Shown here: positions 1-9,685 of the stretch, one piece after another
Numbering within the stretch: the stretch's first letter is position 1
Layout: each line of letters begins with the position of its first letter
The notes under the pieces: model-generated
Seen by the model: the letters and a program-made list of their open reading frames with translations, nothing else
Database searches by the model: none
What the model was told of the DNA's origin: nothing
Translations under genes and position numbers: made by a program
Assembly: GCF_000519125.1 (NCBI RefSeq)
Contig: NZ_JAEX01000005.1
Coordinates: 188,501 to 252,500, forward strand
Source: Desulfocurvus vexinensis DSM 17965
GTDB lineage: Bacteria; Desulfobacterota; Desulfovibrionia; Desulfovibrionales; Desulfovibrionaceae
DNA length: 64,000 bases
Reading direction: 5' to 3'

Positions 1-344
1 TGTGCATCCAGGAAATGGCCACCGCCATGTGCTACGACCTGCCCGTGAAGATCGTCATCCTCAACAACGGGTACCTTGGCATGGTCCGCCAGTGGCAGGA
101 GCTGTTCTACAAGAAGAACTACTGCGCCACCTGCATGGACTGGGCGCCGGACTTCGTGAAGCTCGCCCAGGCCTACGGGGCCGAGGGCTACCGCGTCACG
201 GACCCGGCCCAGGTCAAGCCCGTGCTCAAGCAGGCCTTCGGCAACGGCAAGCTGACCATCGTGGACGTGGTGGTCTCGCAGGAGGAGAACGTCTATCCCA
301 TGGTCCCTGCCGGGGCCTCGCTGCACGAGATGCTGCTGGTCTAG
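1..344 (+). CDS. ilvB: Acetolactate synthase large subunit, C-terminal part (partial)
   Basis: Only the last 113 or so codons are present; the gene runs in from the left edge. Acetolactate synthase is the ThDP-dependent enzyme that condenses pyruvate to acetolactate (or with 2-ketobutyrate) in valine, leucine and isoleucine synthesis. The visible part carries the end of the ThDP-binding domain: IQEMATA, then VKIVILNNGYLGMVRQWQ and a conserved tail ending EENVYPMVPAGASLHEMLLV, all typical of the catalytic subunit. The stop lies 13 bases before the ilvN start, with the ilvN ribosome-binding site overlapping it, so the two subunits are co-transcribed and translationally coupled. The family call is firm; which isozyme it is cannot be told. 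Confidence 0.95.
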   Translation, partial: CIQEMATAMCYDLPVKIVILNNGYLGMVRQWQELFYKKNYCATCMDWAPDFVKLAQAYGAEGYRVTDPAQVKPVLKQAFGNGKLTIVDVVVSQEENVYPMVPAGASLHEMLLV

Positions 345-357
345 GAGGAGCGCGGGC

Positions 358-1967
<1,610 letters not shown>

Positions 1968-2002
1968 CGCGCCCGGCCCGCAACCGGGCCGCGCACGGCA
2001 AG

Positions 2003-2034
2003 AAAAGGCCGCACCCGCGAGGGTGCGGCCTTTT
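2003..2034 (+). terminator. Rho-independent terminator after ilvC
   Basis: Perfect stem GGCCGCACCC / GGGTGCGGCC with loop GCGA, an A-tract before and TTTTT after, 36 bases past the ilvC stop. Confidence 0.93.
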
Positions 2035-2148
2035 TGCGCCGGGGGGCGATTGCCCCTGCGGCAACGGTGCCGGGCCCGCCACGGGGCAGGGGCGAGGTGC
2101 CTCGCCTTCGCCCTGGCAGGCCGAGCACTGCGCAACGGTTCGCCCCGC

Positions 2149-2177
2149 TTGCCTTGTACGGAAAAAATCCGTATACA
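2149..2177 (+). promoter_or_regulatory. Promoter with embedded operator for the TacAT-like module
   Basis: TTGCCT (2149-2154) and TATACA (2172-2177) are separated by exactly 17 bases, a good sigma-70 match. The spacer holds the palindrome ACGGA-AAAAA-TCCGT (2158-2172). This is where a ribbon-helix-helix antitoxin would bind to repress its own operon. The promoter lies 20 bases before the antitoxin ATG. Confidence 0.7.
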
Positions 2178-2196
2178 GGCGGAAGAGGGCACTGCC

Positions 2197-2490
2197 ATGA
2201 CACACCAGACTGAAAATTCCATGTCCCGGATTGACGCCCGGATTCCCCTGTCCGTCCGCGAGGTCATTGACCGCGCCGCCGCCATGCAGGGCAGAACCCG
2301 CACGGACTTCTTGATCGAAGCGGCGCTGGAAAAGGCGGAAAGGGTCATCGCGGAGCAGGCGGTCCTGCGGCTGGTCGTAGCGGATCAGGAAGTGCTCGCC
2401 AAGGCTCTTTTGGATGAGCAGGTCACGGAAGCCACGCCTTTCATCAAGGGGCTGGCCGCCGAGTACGCCGCGCGGATACGCCATACATGA
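2197..2490 (+). CDS. DUF1778 (TacA-type) ribbon-helix-helix antitoxin
   Basis: 97 residues. The N-terminal ribbon-helix-helix segment SRIDARIPLSVREVIDRAA and the following RTRTDFLIEAALEKAE are typical of DUF1778 antitoxins of the TacA family, which bind operator DNA as dimers and neutralise a GNAT toxin with the C-terminal tail. The ATG at 2197 is preceded by GGAAGAGGG; a second in-frame ATG at 2221 is possible. The stop overlaps the toxin start (ATGA), the usual coupling. The gene has its own promoter-operator and follows the ilvC terminator, so it is an independent unit. The family call is firm; the exact toxin-binding residues are not assigned. Confidence 0.9.
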   Translation: MTHQTENSMSRIDARIPLSVREVIDRAAAMQGRTRTDFLIEAALEKAERVIAEQAVLRLVVADQEVLAKALLDEQVTEATPFIKGLAAEYAARIRHT

Positions 2491-2996
2491 GCCTGCTGTT
2501 CGGGCTGCTGACGCCGGAATTGGACAGGAGCGGCTTTGCCTGCGGCGAACCCGCCCTGGACGCCTACCTGCACAAACAGGCCGGGCAGGACATGAAGCGC
2601 GGCTTCGCCACCGTGGTGGCCGCCTGCGAGAGTTCCAGCCCCGCGGTGATCGTCGGCTATTACACCCTGTGCGCCGCGTCGATCCTCCTGACCGCCCTGC
2701 CGGAAGAGACCGCCCGCAAAATGTCGCGCTATCCAGCCGTACCGGCCATTCGCCTGGGGCGGCTGGCGGTGTCCACCGCCATGCAGGGCCAGCACATCGG
2801 CAGCCTGCTGGTGCTGGACGCCGTGCGCCGGGCCTGGCGCAACGAACTGGCCTGGGCCGCGTTCCTGGTCGATGCCAAAAACGAGCGCGCCGCCGCCTTC
2901 TACGAGAAATTCCTCTTCCAACGCTTCCGCGAAAACACGCTCACGCTGTGGATGCACCGCAAACAGGCCGGAGCCCTGATCGCGGCTCTGGGCTGA
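2487..2996 (+). CDS. GNAT acetyltransferase toxin, TacT-like
   Basis: 169 residues. TacT-family toxins acetylate the amino group of aminoacyl-tRNA and stop translation. The GNAT core is visible: IRLGRLAVSTAMQGQHIGS (about 89-106) holds the acetyl-CoA pyrophosphate-binding loop QGQHIGS, and AAAFYEKFLFQRF supplies the conserved tyrosine near residue 139. The N-terminal CGEPALDAYLHKQA segment (19-33) is characteristic of toxins paired with DUF1778. Its ATG overlaps the antitoxin stop by ATGA. Gene order, size and partner all fit a type II toxin-antitoxin pair. The tRNA target specificity cannot be read from the sequence. Confidence 0.9.
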   Translation: MSLLFGLLTPELDRSGFACGEPALDAYLHKQAGQDMKRGFATVVAACESSSPAVIVGYYTLCAASILLTALPEETARKMSRYPAVPAIRLGRLAVSTAMQGQHIGSLLVLDAVRRAWRNELAWAAFLVDAKNERAAAFYEKFLFQRFRENTLTLWMHRKQAGALIAALG

Positions 2997-3012
2997 TTCA
3001 GCCTTGTTCCCC

Positions 3013-3963
3013 TTACTTCCCCCTGTGCAACAAAAACCCGGCGTCGAACGCTTTCGTTTGGCCCAGGGTCTGGGGGGTTTCCAGTTTGGCTTGGAAGGCC
3101 ACTGCGTCCGAGTCCACGGGTTGGGCGCCGATGGCGGCGAAGGTCAGGGGCTGGGGGCAGCGGATGCGCAGGGCGGCGAGCTTGGGGTCCTTGAGGAAGG
3201 TCTGGATGCGTTCGACCATGTCCTGGTCTGCCGCCGGGAACATTTCGGGCACCAGGCCCTGGGCGAAGCCGGTGACGATGCGCCGCAGGATGGGGGCGCT
3301 TTCCGCGCTGCCGTTGGCGGTGGCGTAGGCGGTGAAGAGCTTGTCCACCAGCCCCCGGTCTTCCAGCTCCAGGCCCAGTTCCGTCAGGGTCAGGGCGTCC
3401 AGGGCGGCGCGGAACTGCGGGCTCTGGGGGGCGGCGGTCAGCCCGGGGGCAAGGTTCTGGAACGCGCCGTCCAGGGTCAGGCGGTAGAGACCCTCTGCCG
3501 TGACGGTCAGTTCCTGAAGGTTCAGGGTCTGCGCGGCGGGGTCGTGGATGTAGCGCACGTCGCAATCGGTCAGGGCCTGCTCCAGCCCCAGGGCCTCGAC
3601 CACGGGCCGGGCCTGCTCCGGGGCTTCCAGCGACCCGGGGGCCACCCCGGACAGCTTCAGCCGCGCGGCATGGGGGAAGTCCAGCCAGTGTCCGGACAGG
3701 GGCGCCAGGGTGGCCTTGGCGATGCGCATCGGCTCCTGGCTGTCATTTGTGCTGATTCTTATTTTTTCCAGGCGGATGACGCTGTCCAGGGAGAGGACGT
3801 TGACCCGCTTGGTGGCGCGGATGGTGGCCCCGCCCGCGCTGGCCTCGGCCAGCCAGCCGTCCAGCATGGCCGCGACGCGGTGGTTGGCGTACAGCCAGCC
3901 CGCAAGGAACAGGGCGGCGGCCAGGGCGAGGGGGATGGCGAGGGCGAGGGTGCGTCGTGTCAT
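3013..3963 (-). CDS. Membrane-anchored periplasmic protein of unknown function
   Basis: 316 residues. An N-terminal hydrophobic anchor (residues about 5-25, LALAIPLALAAALFLAGWLY) is followed by a soluble region rich in alternating hydrophobic beta segments and no cysteine cluster. Layout and composition recall DUF945/YdgA-like or AsmA-like periplasmic proteins, but no diagnostic motif was recognised, so the function is unknown. It is transcribed convergently with the toxin gene. Upstream it faces the 416-base region that holds the CRISPR relic. The final part (LETPQTLGQTKAFDAGFLLHRGK) looks like a normal C-terminus, so the gene seems intact. Confidence 0.75.
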   Translation of the reverse strand: MTRRTLALAIPLALAAALFLAGWLYANHRVAAMLDGWLAEASAGGATIRATKRVNVLSLDSVIRLEKIRISTNDSQEPMRIAKATLAPLSGHWLDFPHAARLKLSGVAPGSLEAPEQARPVVEALGLEQALTDCDVRYIHDPAAQTLNLQELTVTAEGLYRLTLDGAFQNLAPGLTAAPQSPQFRAALDALTLTELGLELEDRGLVDKLFTAYATANGSAESAPILRRIVTGFAQGLVPEMFPAADQDMVERIQTFLKDPKLAALRIRCPQPLTFAAIGAQPVDSDAVAFQAKLETPQTLGQTKAFDAGFLLHRGK

Positions 3964-4076
3964 GGCGGCCTTCCTGGTGTCGGAGGTGGCGAGCGGGCGG
4001 AGTGCGTCGGGCCGGGGCGCCTGGTTCCGCTACAGTTCCCAAAGATTCACCATGTCCACAACGCGAGGTCAACAGG

Positions 4077-4218
4077 AAGTTTCCCCCCGCGCGGGCGCGA
4101 TACTCTCTCCCCGGCTGGGCCCTGGCGGCAAGTTTCCCCCGCGTGGGCGGGATGCTCGCGCAGCACCACAGCCGCCACGGCGCTCCGCCCAGGTTTCCTC
4201 CGCGTGGCTGGGATGCTC
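4077..4218. CRISPR. Degenerate type I-E-like CRISPR relic (three repeats)
   Basis: The 416 bases between the divergent genes (3964-4379) hold three related 28-29-base units at 4077, 4130 and 4191. Their core reads GTTTCCCCCGCG..GGCGGGAT, with a CCCGC/GCGGG dyad. Units 2 and 3 match at 24 of 28 bases and are exactly 61 bases apart, giving a 33-base spacer, the classic type I-E period. Units 1 and 2 are 53 apart, so one spacer is shortened. A weaker half unit (TTTCCCCCGCG) follows at 4243. Reverse-frame translation gives peptides such as EHPAHAGET, typical of translated type I-E repeats. No cas gene lies in the window, so this is an orphan, probably dead array. Confidence 0.6.
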
Positions 4219-4379
4219 CACCTCGCGCCCGCCGCGCCCGCCTTTCCCCCGCGCCGCAGGGCAAGGCGCGCCGCTCGTTGCCAAGTGCGCATAAAACAGG
4301 CACAGTGCCCGGCGGTGGCGGGTGCCTTCCGCGCCCGCTCCGCCCCCACAGCGCAGCCAGACCGGCAAAGGGCGTGCCC

Positions 4380-6596
4380 ATGAACAGCCTCCGCGACATC
4401 CTCGCCGACCTGCGGTCCCCCCGGGCCATCCCCGCCCTGAGCTACGGGGTGGTGGTCGGCGTGCTGCTGGTCGTCATCGAAATCTCCCTGGCCAGCATGG
4501 TCTTTTCCGGCCCTCTGGCGCCCCTGGCGGCGCGCGCGGCGGGGCTGACGCTGTTCGGCACGGTGGTCATGTCCCTGGCCTGCGCGCTGTTCAGCTCCTT
4601 TCCCGGGCTGGTCAGCCAGCCGCAGGACGCGCCCGTGGCCGTGCTGGCCGGGGCGGCGGCAGCGGTGGCGGCGGCCATGGCCGGGGCGGGGCTCGACGCC
4701 CATTTCGCCACCGTGGTGGCGCTTATGGCCGTGTCCTGTCTGGTCACGGCGGCGCTGTTCGCCGTTGTGGCCCGCTTCCGGCTGGCCAACCTGGTGCGCT
4801 TTTTGCCGTATCCCGTGGTGGGCGGCTTCCTGGCGGGCAGCGGGATTTTGCTGGCTGCGGGCGGCCTGGGGGTGATGACCGGGGTCGGCCTGTCCACCGA
4901 CACCCTGGGCGCCTACCTCTCCTGGCCCGTGGCGCGTTTCTGGCTGCCGGGGGCGGGCTTCGCCGTGGCCGTGTACGTCGCCCTGCGGGTGCGCCCGCAT
5001 TTCCTGCTGCTGCCCGGGGCCCTGGTGCTGGGCATGGTCGCCTTCCACGTCTGGCTGCGGGCTGTGGGCCTGGACCCCGAAGCCGCGCGCCAGCAGGGCT
5101 GGCTGCTCGGCGGCCTGCCCGCCGGAGGGCTGTGGCCCGTGCTGGGCATGGGCGACTTGGCCCTGGTGCGCTGGGACGTGCTCCTGGCCCGGGTGCCCGA
5201 CATGCTGACCATGGCCCTGCTGGCCCTGGTGGGCCTGTTGCTCAACGTGGGCGGGGTGGAGCTGGGCGCGCGCCGCGACGCGGACATGGAGCGCGAGCTG
5301 TACACCGCAGCGGGGGGCAGCGTGGCCATGGCCCTGGGCGGCGGCTTCCCGGGCTATCCGTCCCTGGCGCTGTCGCTGCTGGGGCCGCGCACGGGGGTGG
5401 TTTCGCGGCTGATTCCGGTGGTCACGGCGCTGCTCTGCGCCGGGGTGTTGCTGGCGGGCGGCGCGGTGCTGTCGCTGTTCCCCCGGGCGCTGCTGGGCGG
5501 GCTGGTCACGCTGCTGGGGCTGCTGTTTCTGGACGATTGGCTGGTGGCGGGCTGGAAGCGGCTCACGCGCCTGGACTACGCCATCGTGGCCGTCATCGCC
5601 GTGACCATCGCCCTGGTGGGCTTTCTCCACGGGGTGGGACTGGGGCTGGGGCTGGCGGTGCTGCTGTTCGTGGTGCGCATGAGCCGGGTGCCGGTCATCG
5701 CCTGGGAGCGCAGCGGCACCGAGGCCGCCAGCGTCCGGCACCGGCCCGTGACCGACCGGGTGCTGCTGCGCTCGCGCGGGGGCGACCTGCGCGTGTTCGG
5801 GCTGCGCGGGTTCCTGTTCTTCGGCTCGGCCAGCCTGCTGGGCGACCGGGCCCGGGCCCTGCTGCGCGACTCCCGCGCGCCGCGCTTCCTGGTCGTGGAT
5901 ATGGCCGGGCTCGACGGCTACGACATCTCGGCGGTGAACACCTTCCAGCGCATGGCCCAGCAGGCCCAGGCCCGGGGCGTGACGCTGCTGCTGGCCAAGC
6001 CGCCCCGGGGGCTTTTCGCGCTGCTTGGGGCCAACACGGCGCCCGAGGCCATGGCCCATGTGCGCGAATTCGCGGACCTGGACGCCGCCCTCCAGTGGGC
6101 CGAGGACCGGCTGCTGGAGGCCGAGCACGCCGCCCTGGCCGCCGGGGGCCAGGGCCGACGCGACGCGCTCTTCGACATGGCCGGCGACGACGTGGCCCGG
6201 CATCTGGACGATCTGGCGCGCTTCGAGGACCTGGCCGAACGCCTGGGCCCGGTGCTGGAGCGCCGCGAGCTGGCCGACGGGCAGGAGCTGTTCCGCCAGG
6301 GCGAGGACCCGCTGGGGGCGTTCATGGTCCTGCACGGCACCCTGGGCGTGGTGGCCACCTACGGCCAGGGCGCGCAGCAGCGCATCCGCACCCTGGGGCC
6401 GGGCGGGCTGGCCGCGCCCATGGCCGCCCTGCGGCCCTATGTGGCCCCGGGCACGGCGCGCGCCGAGGGCCGGGTCGTGGTCGGCTGGGTGCCGCGCGAG
6501 GCCTTGGCCCGCCTGGAGGAGACCGATCCGCATACGGCCCTGGCCTTCCACAAGCTGGTGGCGCGGGTGCTCGGGCGCCGGGCCGAGGGCCGCTGA
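4380..6596 (+). CDS. SulP-family anion transporter with STAS and cyclic-nucleotide-binding domains
   Basis: 738 residues. The N-terminal 400 or so residues are a polytopic SulP core (ALSYGVVVGVLLVVIEISLA at the start, PGLVSQPQDAPVAVLAGAAA in the substrate region, FLPYPVVGGFLAGSGILL). A STAS domain follows (about 468-560, VFGLRGFLFFGSASLLGDRA and VVDMAGLDGYDISAVNTF). A Crp-like cyclic-nucleotide-binding domain ends it (about 615-735, RRELADGQELFRQGEDPLGA). SulP proteins move sulfate, bicarbonate or related anions; the cNMP domain suggests gating by a nucleotide or another ligand. The substrate is unknown. ATG 4380 follows AAGGG. This fusion differs from the plain SulP-STAS gene at 17400. Confidence 0.9.
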   Translation: MNSLRDILADLRSPRAIPALSYGVVVGVLLVVIEISLASMVFSGPLAPLAARAAGLTLFGTVVMSLACALFSSFPGLVSQPQDAPVAVLAGAAAAVAAAMAGAGLDAHFATVVALMAVSCLVTAALFAVVARFRLANLVRFLPYPVVGGFLAGSGILLAAGGLGVMTGVGLSTDTLGAYLSWPVARFWLPGAGFAVAVYVALRVRPHFLLLPGALVLGMVAFHVWLRAVGLDPEAARQQGWLLGGLPAGGLWPVLGMGDLALVRWDVLLARVPDMLTMALLALVGLLLNVGGVELGARRDADMERELYTAAGGSVAMALGGGFPGYPSLALSLLGPRTGVVSRLIPVVTALLCAGVLLAGGAVLSLFPRALLGGLVTLLGLLFLDDWLVAGWKRLTRLDYAIVAVIAVTIALVGFLHGVGLGLGLAVLLFVVRMSRVPVIAWERSGTEAASVRHRPVTDRVLLRSRGGDLRVFGLRGFLFFGSASLLGDRARALLRDSRAPRFLVVDMAGLDGYDISAVNTFQRMAQQAQARGVTLLLAKPPRGLFALLGANTAPEAMAHVREFADLDAALQWAEDRLLEAEHAALAAGGQGRRDALFDMAGDDVARHLDDLARFEDLAERLGPVLERRELADGQELFRQGEDPLGAFMVLHGTLGVVATYGQGAQQRIRTLGPGGLAAPMAALRPYVAPGTARAEGRVVVGWVPREALARLEETDPHTALAFHKLVARVLGRRAEGR

Positions 6597-6676
6597 GGCC
6601 GCCCCGGGGGTTTACAGCCGCCCGGGGCGCGGATACAACCCTGCCTTTGTCACCGGATCGACCCATTGGAGCCCCC

Positions 6677-7465
6677 ATGTTCACCCACGCCATCGTCCGC
6701 GTTCCCTGCGAGAATTTCGCCGCCGGGCTGACCACGTCCACCCACCTCGGCGCCCCCGACTACGACCTGATGCTGCGCCAGCACGACGCCTACGTGGACG
6801 CCCTGCGCGGCGCGGGGCTGACGGTCATCACCCTGCCGCCGGAAAACGACTTTCCCGACGCCCATTTCGTGGAGGACACCGCCGTGGTGGTGCCCGAGGT
6901 GGCCGTGATCACCAATCCCGGCGCCCCGGCGCGCCAGGGCGAGGAGCGCACCGTGGCCCCGACCCTGGGCCGCTACAAGCGCCTGGCGCGCATCGAGGGC
7001 CCCGGCACCCTGGACGGCGGCGACGTGCTGCTGGTGGACCGGCATTTCTTCGTCGGCCTGTCCGAGCGCACCAACGAAGAGGGCGCGGGGCAGTTTGCCG
7101 AGATCGTGGCCGCCTACGGCTACACCGTGGACGCCGTGCCCGTGGGCCGGGGGCTGCATTTCAAGTCCGGCGTGAACCATGTGGGCGGGCGCGCGCTGCT
7201 GGTGACCCCCGGCTTCGCCGACCTCCCGGCCCTGGCGGGCTACGATGTGCTGGTGACGCCCGAGGGCGAGGACTACGCCGCCAACACGCTGTATGTGAAC
7301 GGCACCCTGCTGACCCCGGCGGGCTTCCCCGGGGTGCGCGGGCTGCTGGACGGGCTGGGCCTGCCCGTGGTTGAACTGGACATGAGCGAGACGCGCAAGA
7401 TGGACGGCGGGCTGACCTGCCTGTCGCTGCGCTTTGCCGACCAGCCCGGAACCAGGGGCGCGTAG
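6677..7465 (+). CDS. Dimethylarginine dimethylaminohydrolase (DDAH)-like guanidino hydrolase
   Basis: 262 residues, the length of bacterial DDAH. The amidinotransferase-fold signature is clear: PDAHFVEDTAVV (substrate carboxylates), GTLDGGDVLLVD, a histidine in GLHFKSGVNHVGG near residue 159, and the catalytic cysteine in DGGLTCLSLR at about residue 248. Family members hydrolyse methylated arginine to citrulline and a methylamine, or act on related guanidines. ATG 6677 follows TTGGAG. It lies 80 bases behind the SulP gene and 16 bases before a small zinc-ribbon-like gene. The physiological substrate is uncertain. Confidence 0.88.
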   Translation: MFTHAIVRVPCENFAAGLTTSTHLGAPDYDLMLRQHDAYVDALRGAGLTVITLPPENDFPDAHFVEDTAVVVPEVAVITNPGAPARQGEERTVAPTLGRYKRLARIEGPGTLDGGDVLLVDRHFFVGLSERTNEEGAGQFAEIVAAYGYTVDAVPVGRGLHFKSGVNHVGGRALLVTPGFADLPALAGYDVLVTPEGEDYAANTLYVNGTLLTPAGFPGVRGLLDGLGLPVVELDMSETRKMDGGLTCLSLRFADQPGTRGA

Positions 7466-7481
7466 GGCGCCCGGAGGACCC

Positions 7482-7646
7482 ATGAAGACCCTCAAGGACC
7501 GCTACAAGCGCGAGATCGTGGAAGTGCATTGCCCCATCCACAAGGTGTCCAAGATCATCTCCCTGCCCGAGGAGAAGATGCCCGTGTGCCCGGTGTGCAA
7601 GAAGACCATGATCCTCAAGGAGGTGCTCACCGAGGGCAAATACTGA
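7482..7646 (+). CDS. Small zinc-ribbon-like protein
   Basis: 54 residues, MKTLKDRYKREIVEVHCP at the start. HCPIH in the first half and CPVC in the second give a CxxH...CxxC arrangement able to bind one zinc or iron. GGAGG stands 7 bases before the ATG, which supports real translation despite the small size. It is 16 bases behind the DDAH-like gene and ahead of the amino acid transporter genes, with a 9-bp hairpin between. No function is recognised. Confidence 0.75.
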   Translation: MKTLKDRYKREIVEVHCPIHKVSKIISLPEEKMPVCPVCKKTMILKEVLTEGKY

Positions 7647-7658
7647 CCCGCACGACCC

Positions 7659-7681
7659 CGGCCCGGAACGGCTCCGGGCCG
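7659..7681. other. Hairpin before the amino acid ABC operon
   Basis: Perfect 9-bp stem CGGCCCGGA / TCCGGGCCG with a 5-base loop, directly followed by AAAAC rather than a T-tract on this strand. It may be a weak terminator or an mRNA 5' stabiliser. Confidence 0.4.
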
Positions 7682-7716
7682 AAAACGGATAACCCTCATA
7701 CCAGGAGTCACGTTCC

Positions 7717-8538
7717 ATGCAGTGCTTCAAGAAACTGATGCTGGCCGCCTTCTTCATCGCGGTGCTGGCGTCCCAGGCCTTTGCCGCAGACTTCGAACTG
7801 GCCCAGAAATCCACCCTGGAGACCATCCTCAAGCGTGGCGAGCTGCTGGTGGGCCTGGACGCGGGCTACCAGCCCTTCGAGATGGTGGACAAGAAGGGCG
7901 AGATCATCGGCTTCGACGTGGACCTGGCCAAGGAGCTGGCCAAGGCCATGGGCGTCAAGCTGACCATCGTCAACACCGACTACGACGGCATCATCCCCGC
8001 CCTGCTGGCCGACAAGTTCGACATCATCCTCTCGGGCATGACCCTGACCCAGGAGCGCAACCTCCAGATCAACTTCGCCGACCCCTACATCGTCGTGGGC
8101 CAGGCCGTGATCCTGAACAAGAAGCTCGCGGGCGAGATCAAGTCCTACAAGGACCTGAACGATCCCAAGTACACCGTGGCCTCGCGCATCGGCACCACCG
8201 GCGAGATGGCCGTCAAGCGCATGATTCCCAAGGCCAAGTACAAGTCCTTCGACAAGGAGGCCGACGGCGCCCTGGACGTGGTCAACGGCCAGTCCGACGC
8301 CTTCGTCTACGACCTGCCCTTCTGCGTGGTCTTCATGGCCCAGCAGAACAGCCCCAGCGTCGTGCTGCTCGACGAGCCCTTCACCTACGAGCCCCTGGCC
8401 ATCGGCCTGAAGAAGGGCGACCCCGATTTCCTGAACTTCCTGAACAACTTCATGGCCCAGATCAAGGCCGACGGCCGCTACGACCGCATCTACGACAAGT
8501 GGATCAAGAGCACGAGCTGGTTCCAGAACGTGCAGTAG
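7717..8538 (+). CDS. ABC transporter periplasmic substrate-binding protein, polar amino acid type
   Basis: 273 residues with a signal peptide (MQCFKKLMLAAFFIAVLA, cleavage after AFA). The mature protein is SBP_bac_3: LLVGLDAGYQPFEMVDKKG, IGFDVDLAKELAKAMG, the DYDGIIPALLADKFDII segment, MTLTQERNLQINFADPYIV, and GTTGEMAVKR in lobe 2. Such proteins capture glutamine, glutamate, cystine or similar amino acids and hand them to the permease. AGGAG precedes the ATG. Permease and ATPase genes follow, and a 14-bp hairpin after the stop probably protects the abundant binding-protein message. The ligand cannot be read directly. Confidence 0.93.
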   Translation: MQCFKKLMLAAFFIAVLASQAFAADFELAQKSTLETILKRGELLVGLDAGYQPFEMVDKKGEIIGFDVDLAKELAKAMGVKLTIVNTDYDGIIPALLADKFDIILSGMTLTQERNLQINFADPYIVVGQAVILNKKLAGEIKSYKDLNDPKYTVASRIGTTGEMAVKRMIPKAKYKSFDKEADGALDVVNGQSDAFVYDLPFCVVFMAQQNSPSVVLLDEPFTYEPLAIGLKKGDPDFLNFLNNFMAQIKADGRYDRIYDKWIKSTSWFQNVQ

Positions 8539-8564
8539 CCTTGCCCCGGGCATGACCTGCCCAT

Positions 8565-8597
8565 GCCCCCGCGCGCCGCAGCCCGGCGCGCGGGGGC
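8565..8597 (+). promoter_or_regulatory. Strong intercistronic hairpin between binding-protein and permease genes
   Basis: Perfect 14-bp stem GCCCCCGCGCGCCG (8565-8578) / CGGCGCGCGGGGGC (8584-8597) with a 5-base loop and no T-tract. This is typical of mRNA-stabilising or partial-termination hairpins that make the binding protein more abundant than the membrane parts. Confidence 0.65.
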
Positions 8598-8673
8598 GGC
8601 TTAGTGGCTTCGCCGTGCCGGGCCCCCGGCGGCCGCGCCCCGGCAAGCACCCCCAACGGGAGCAGCAACCGAT

Positions 8674-9684
8674 ATGACTCTCTACTCCGGCCTGGACAAA
8701 CCGCGCAGCCCCCTCTACCGCAAGTTCTGGAGCGGTGTCTTTTTCGCGGGCGTGGCCCTGTGCGTGCTGGGCATCTACGCGGCCACCCAGTATGTGGACT
8801 ACACGTGGCGCTGGTACCGCGTGCCGCAATATTTCTTCTACCAGGACGTGGTGCGGGTCGCCGCCGAGATCGAGGGCGAGGTGGTGGCCGTGGCGCCCCA
8901 GGGCGCGGACGCCGTGGTCACCGTGCGCCAGTGGGACGGCGACGCAACCGAGGACTACCGCGTGCCCGGCGGCGACGTGCGCGTGCACCAGGGCGATTTC
9001 GTCTACCCCGGCGACACCCTGGGCTCGCATTCGCAGTGGAAGACCGGGCTGTTCCTTTCGGGCCTGTGGCTGACCCTGAAGATCAGCGCCATCGCCATCG
9101 TCATCGGCATGGCCATCGGCATGCTCACCGGCCTGGCGCGCATCTCCGACAACCCGGCCTTCAAATGGACGGCCATCACCTACATCGAGCTGGTGCGCGG
9201 CTCGCCGCTGCTCGTGCAGCTCATGATCTGGTACTACGTCATCGGCACGCTGGTGAACCAGATCCTGACCAACGCCGCCCTGCCCAAGGTTCCGGCCTTC
9301 TGGTACGGCGCCCTGGGGCTGGCCATCTTCACCGGCGCCTACACCGCCGAGATCGTGCGCGCGGGCATCCAGAGCGTGGACATGGGCCAGATGGAGGCCG
9401 CGCGCTCCCTGGGCATGACCTACGCCCAGGCCATGCGCAAGGTGGTCATGCCCCAGGCCATCAAGCGCATCCTGCCCGCCCTGGCCGGGCAGTTCATCAG
9501 CCTGATCAAGGATTCCTCGCTGCTTGGCGTCATCGCCATCCGCGAGCTGACCAAGGTCACCCGCGAGGTGGTCACGGCGTCGCTGCAAACCTATGAGATG
9601 TGGATCGTCTGCGCGGTGCTCTATCTCGTCATGACGTTCACCCTGTCGCTGTTCGTGCAGCGCCTGGAGAGGAGGGCGATGTAG
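8674..9684 (+). CDS. Amino acid ABC transporter permease with extracytoplasmic insertion
   Basis: 336 residues, longer than the usual 220-250 of HisM/GlnP permeases. The C-terminal two thirds hold the BPD_transp_1 core ([40 protein letters not shown]) and the EAA loop [20 protein letters not shown] that contacts the ATPase. The extra part is N-terminal: a membrane helix (about 20-40) and then roughly 75 residues of beta-rich, non-hydrophobic sequence ([20 protein letters not shown]) before the first core helix. This is probably an extracytoplasmic domain. GGGAG precedes the ATG. It is a single permease, so a homodimer is likely. Confidence 0.92.
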   Translation: MTLYSGLDKPRSPLYRKFWSGVFFAGVALCVLGIYAATQYVDYTWRWYRVPQYFFYQDVVRVAAEIEGEVVAVAPQGADAVVTVRQWDGDATEDYRVPGGDVRVHQGDFVYPGDTLGSHSQWKTGLFLSGLWLTLKISAIAIVIGMAIGMLTGLARISDNPAFKWTAITYIELVRGSPLLVQLMIWYYVIGTLVNQILTNAALPKVPAFWYGALGLAIFTGAYTAEIVRAGIQSVDMGQMEAARSLGMTYAQAMRKVVMPQAIKRILPALAGQFISLIKDSSLLGVIAIRELTKVTREVVTASLQTYEMWIVCAVLYLVMTFTLSLFVQRLERRAM

Positions 9685-9685
9685 G

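Noticed and set aside
4047-6551. Open frame of 834 codons antisense to the SulP gene
   Set aside because: Low-complexity His/Gln/Arg-rich product, no ribosome-binding site, opposite a convincing transporter gene. Its N-terminal end crosses the CRISPR relic, which is how the EHPAHAGET peptide appears.
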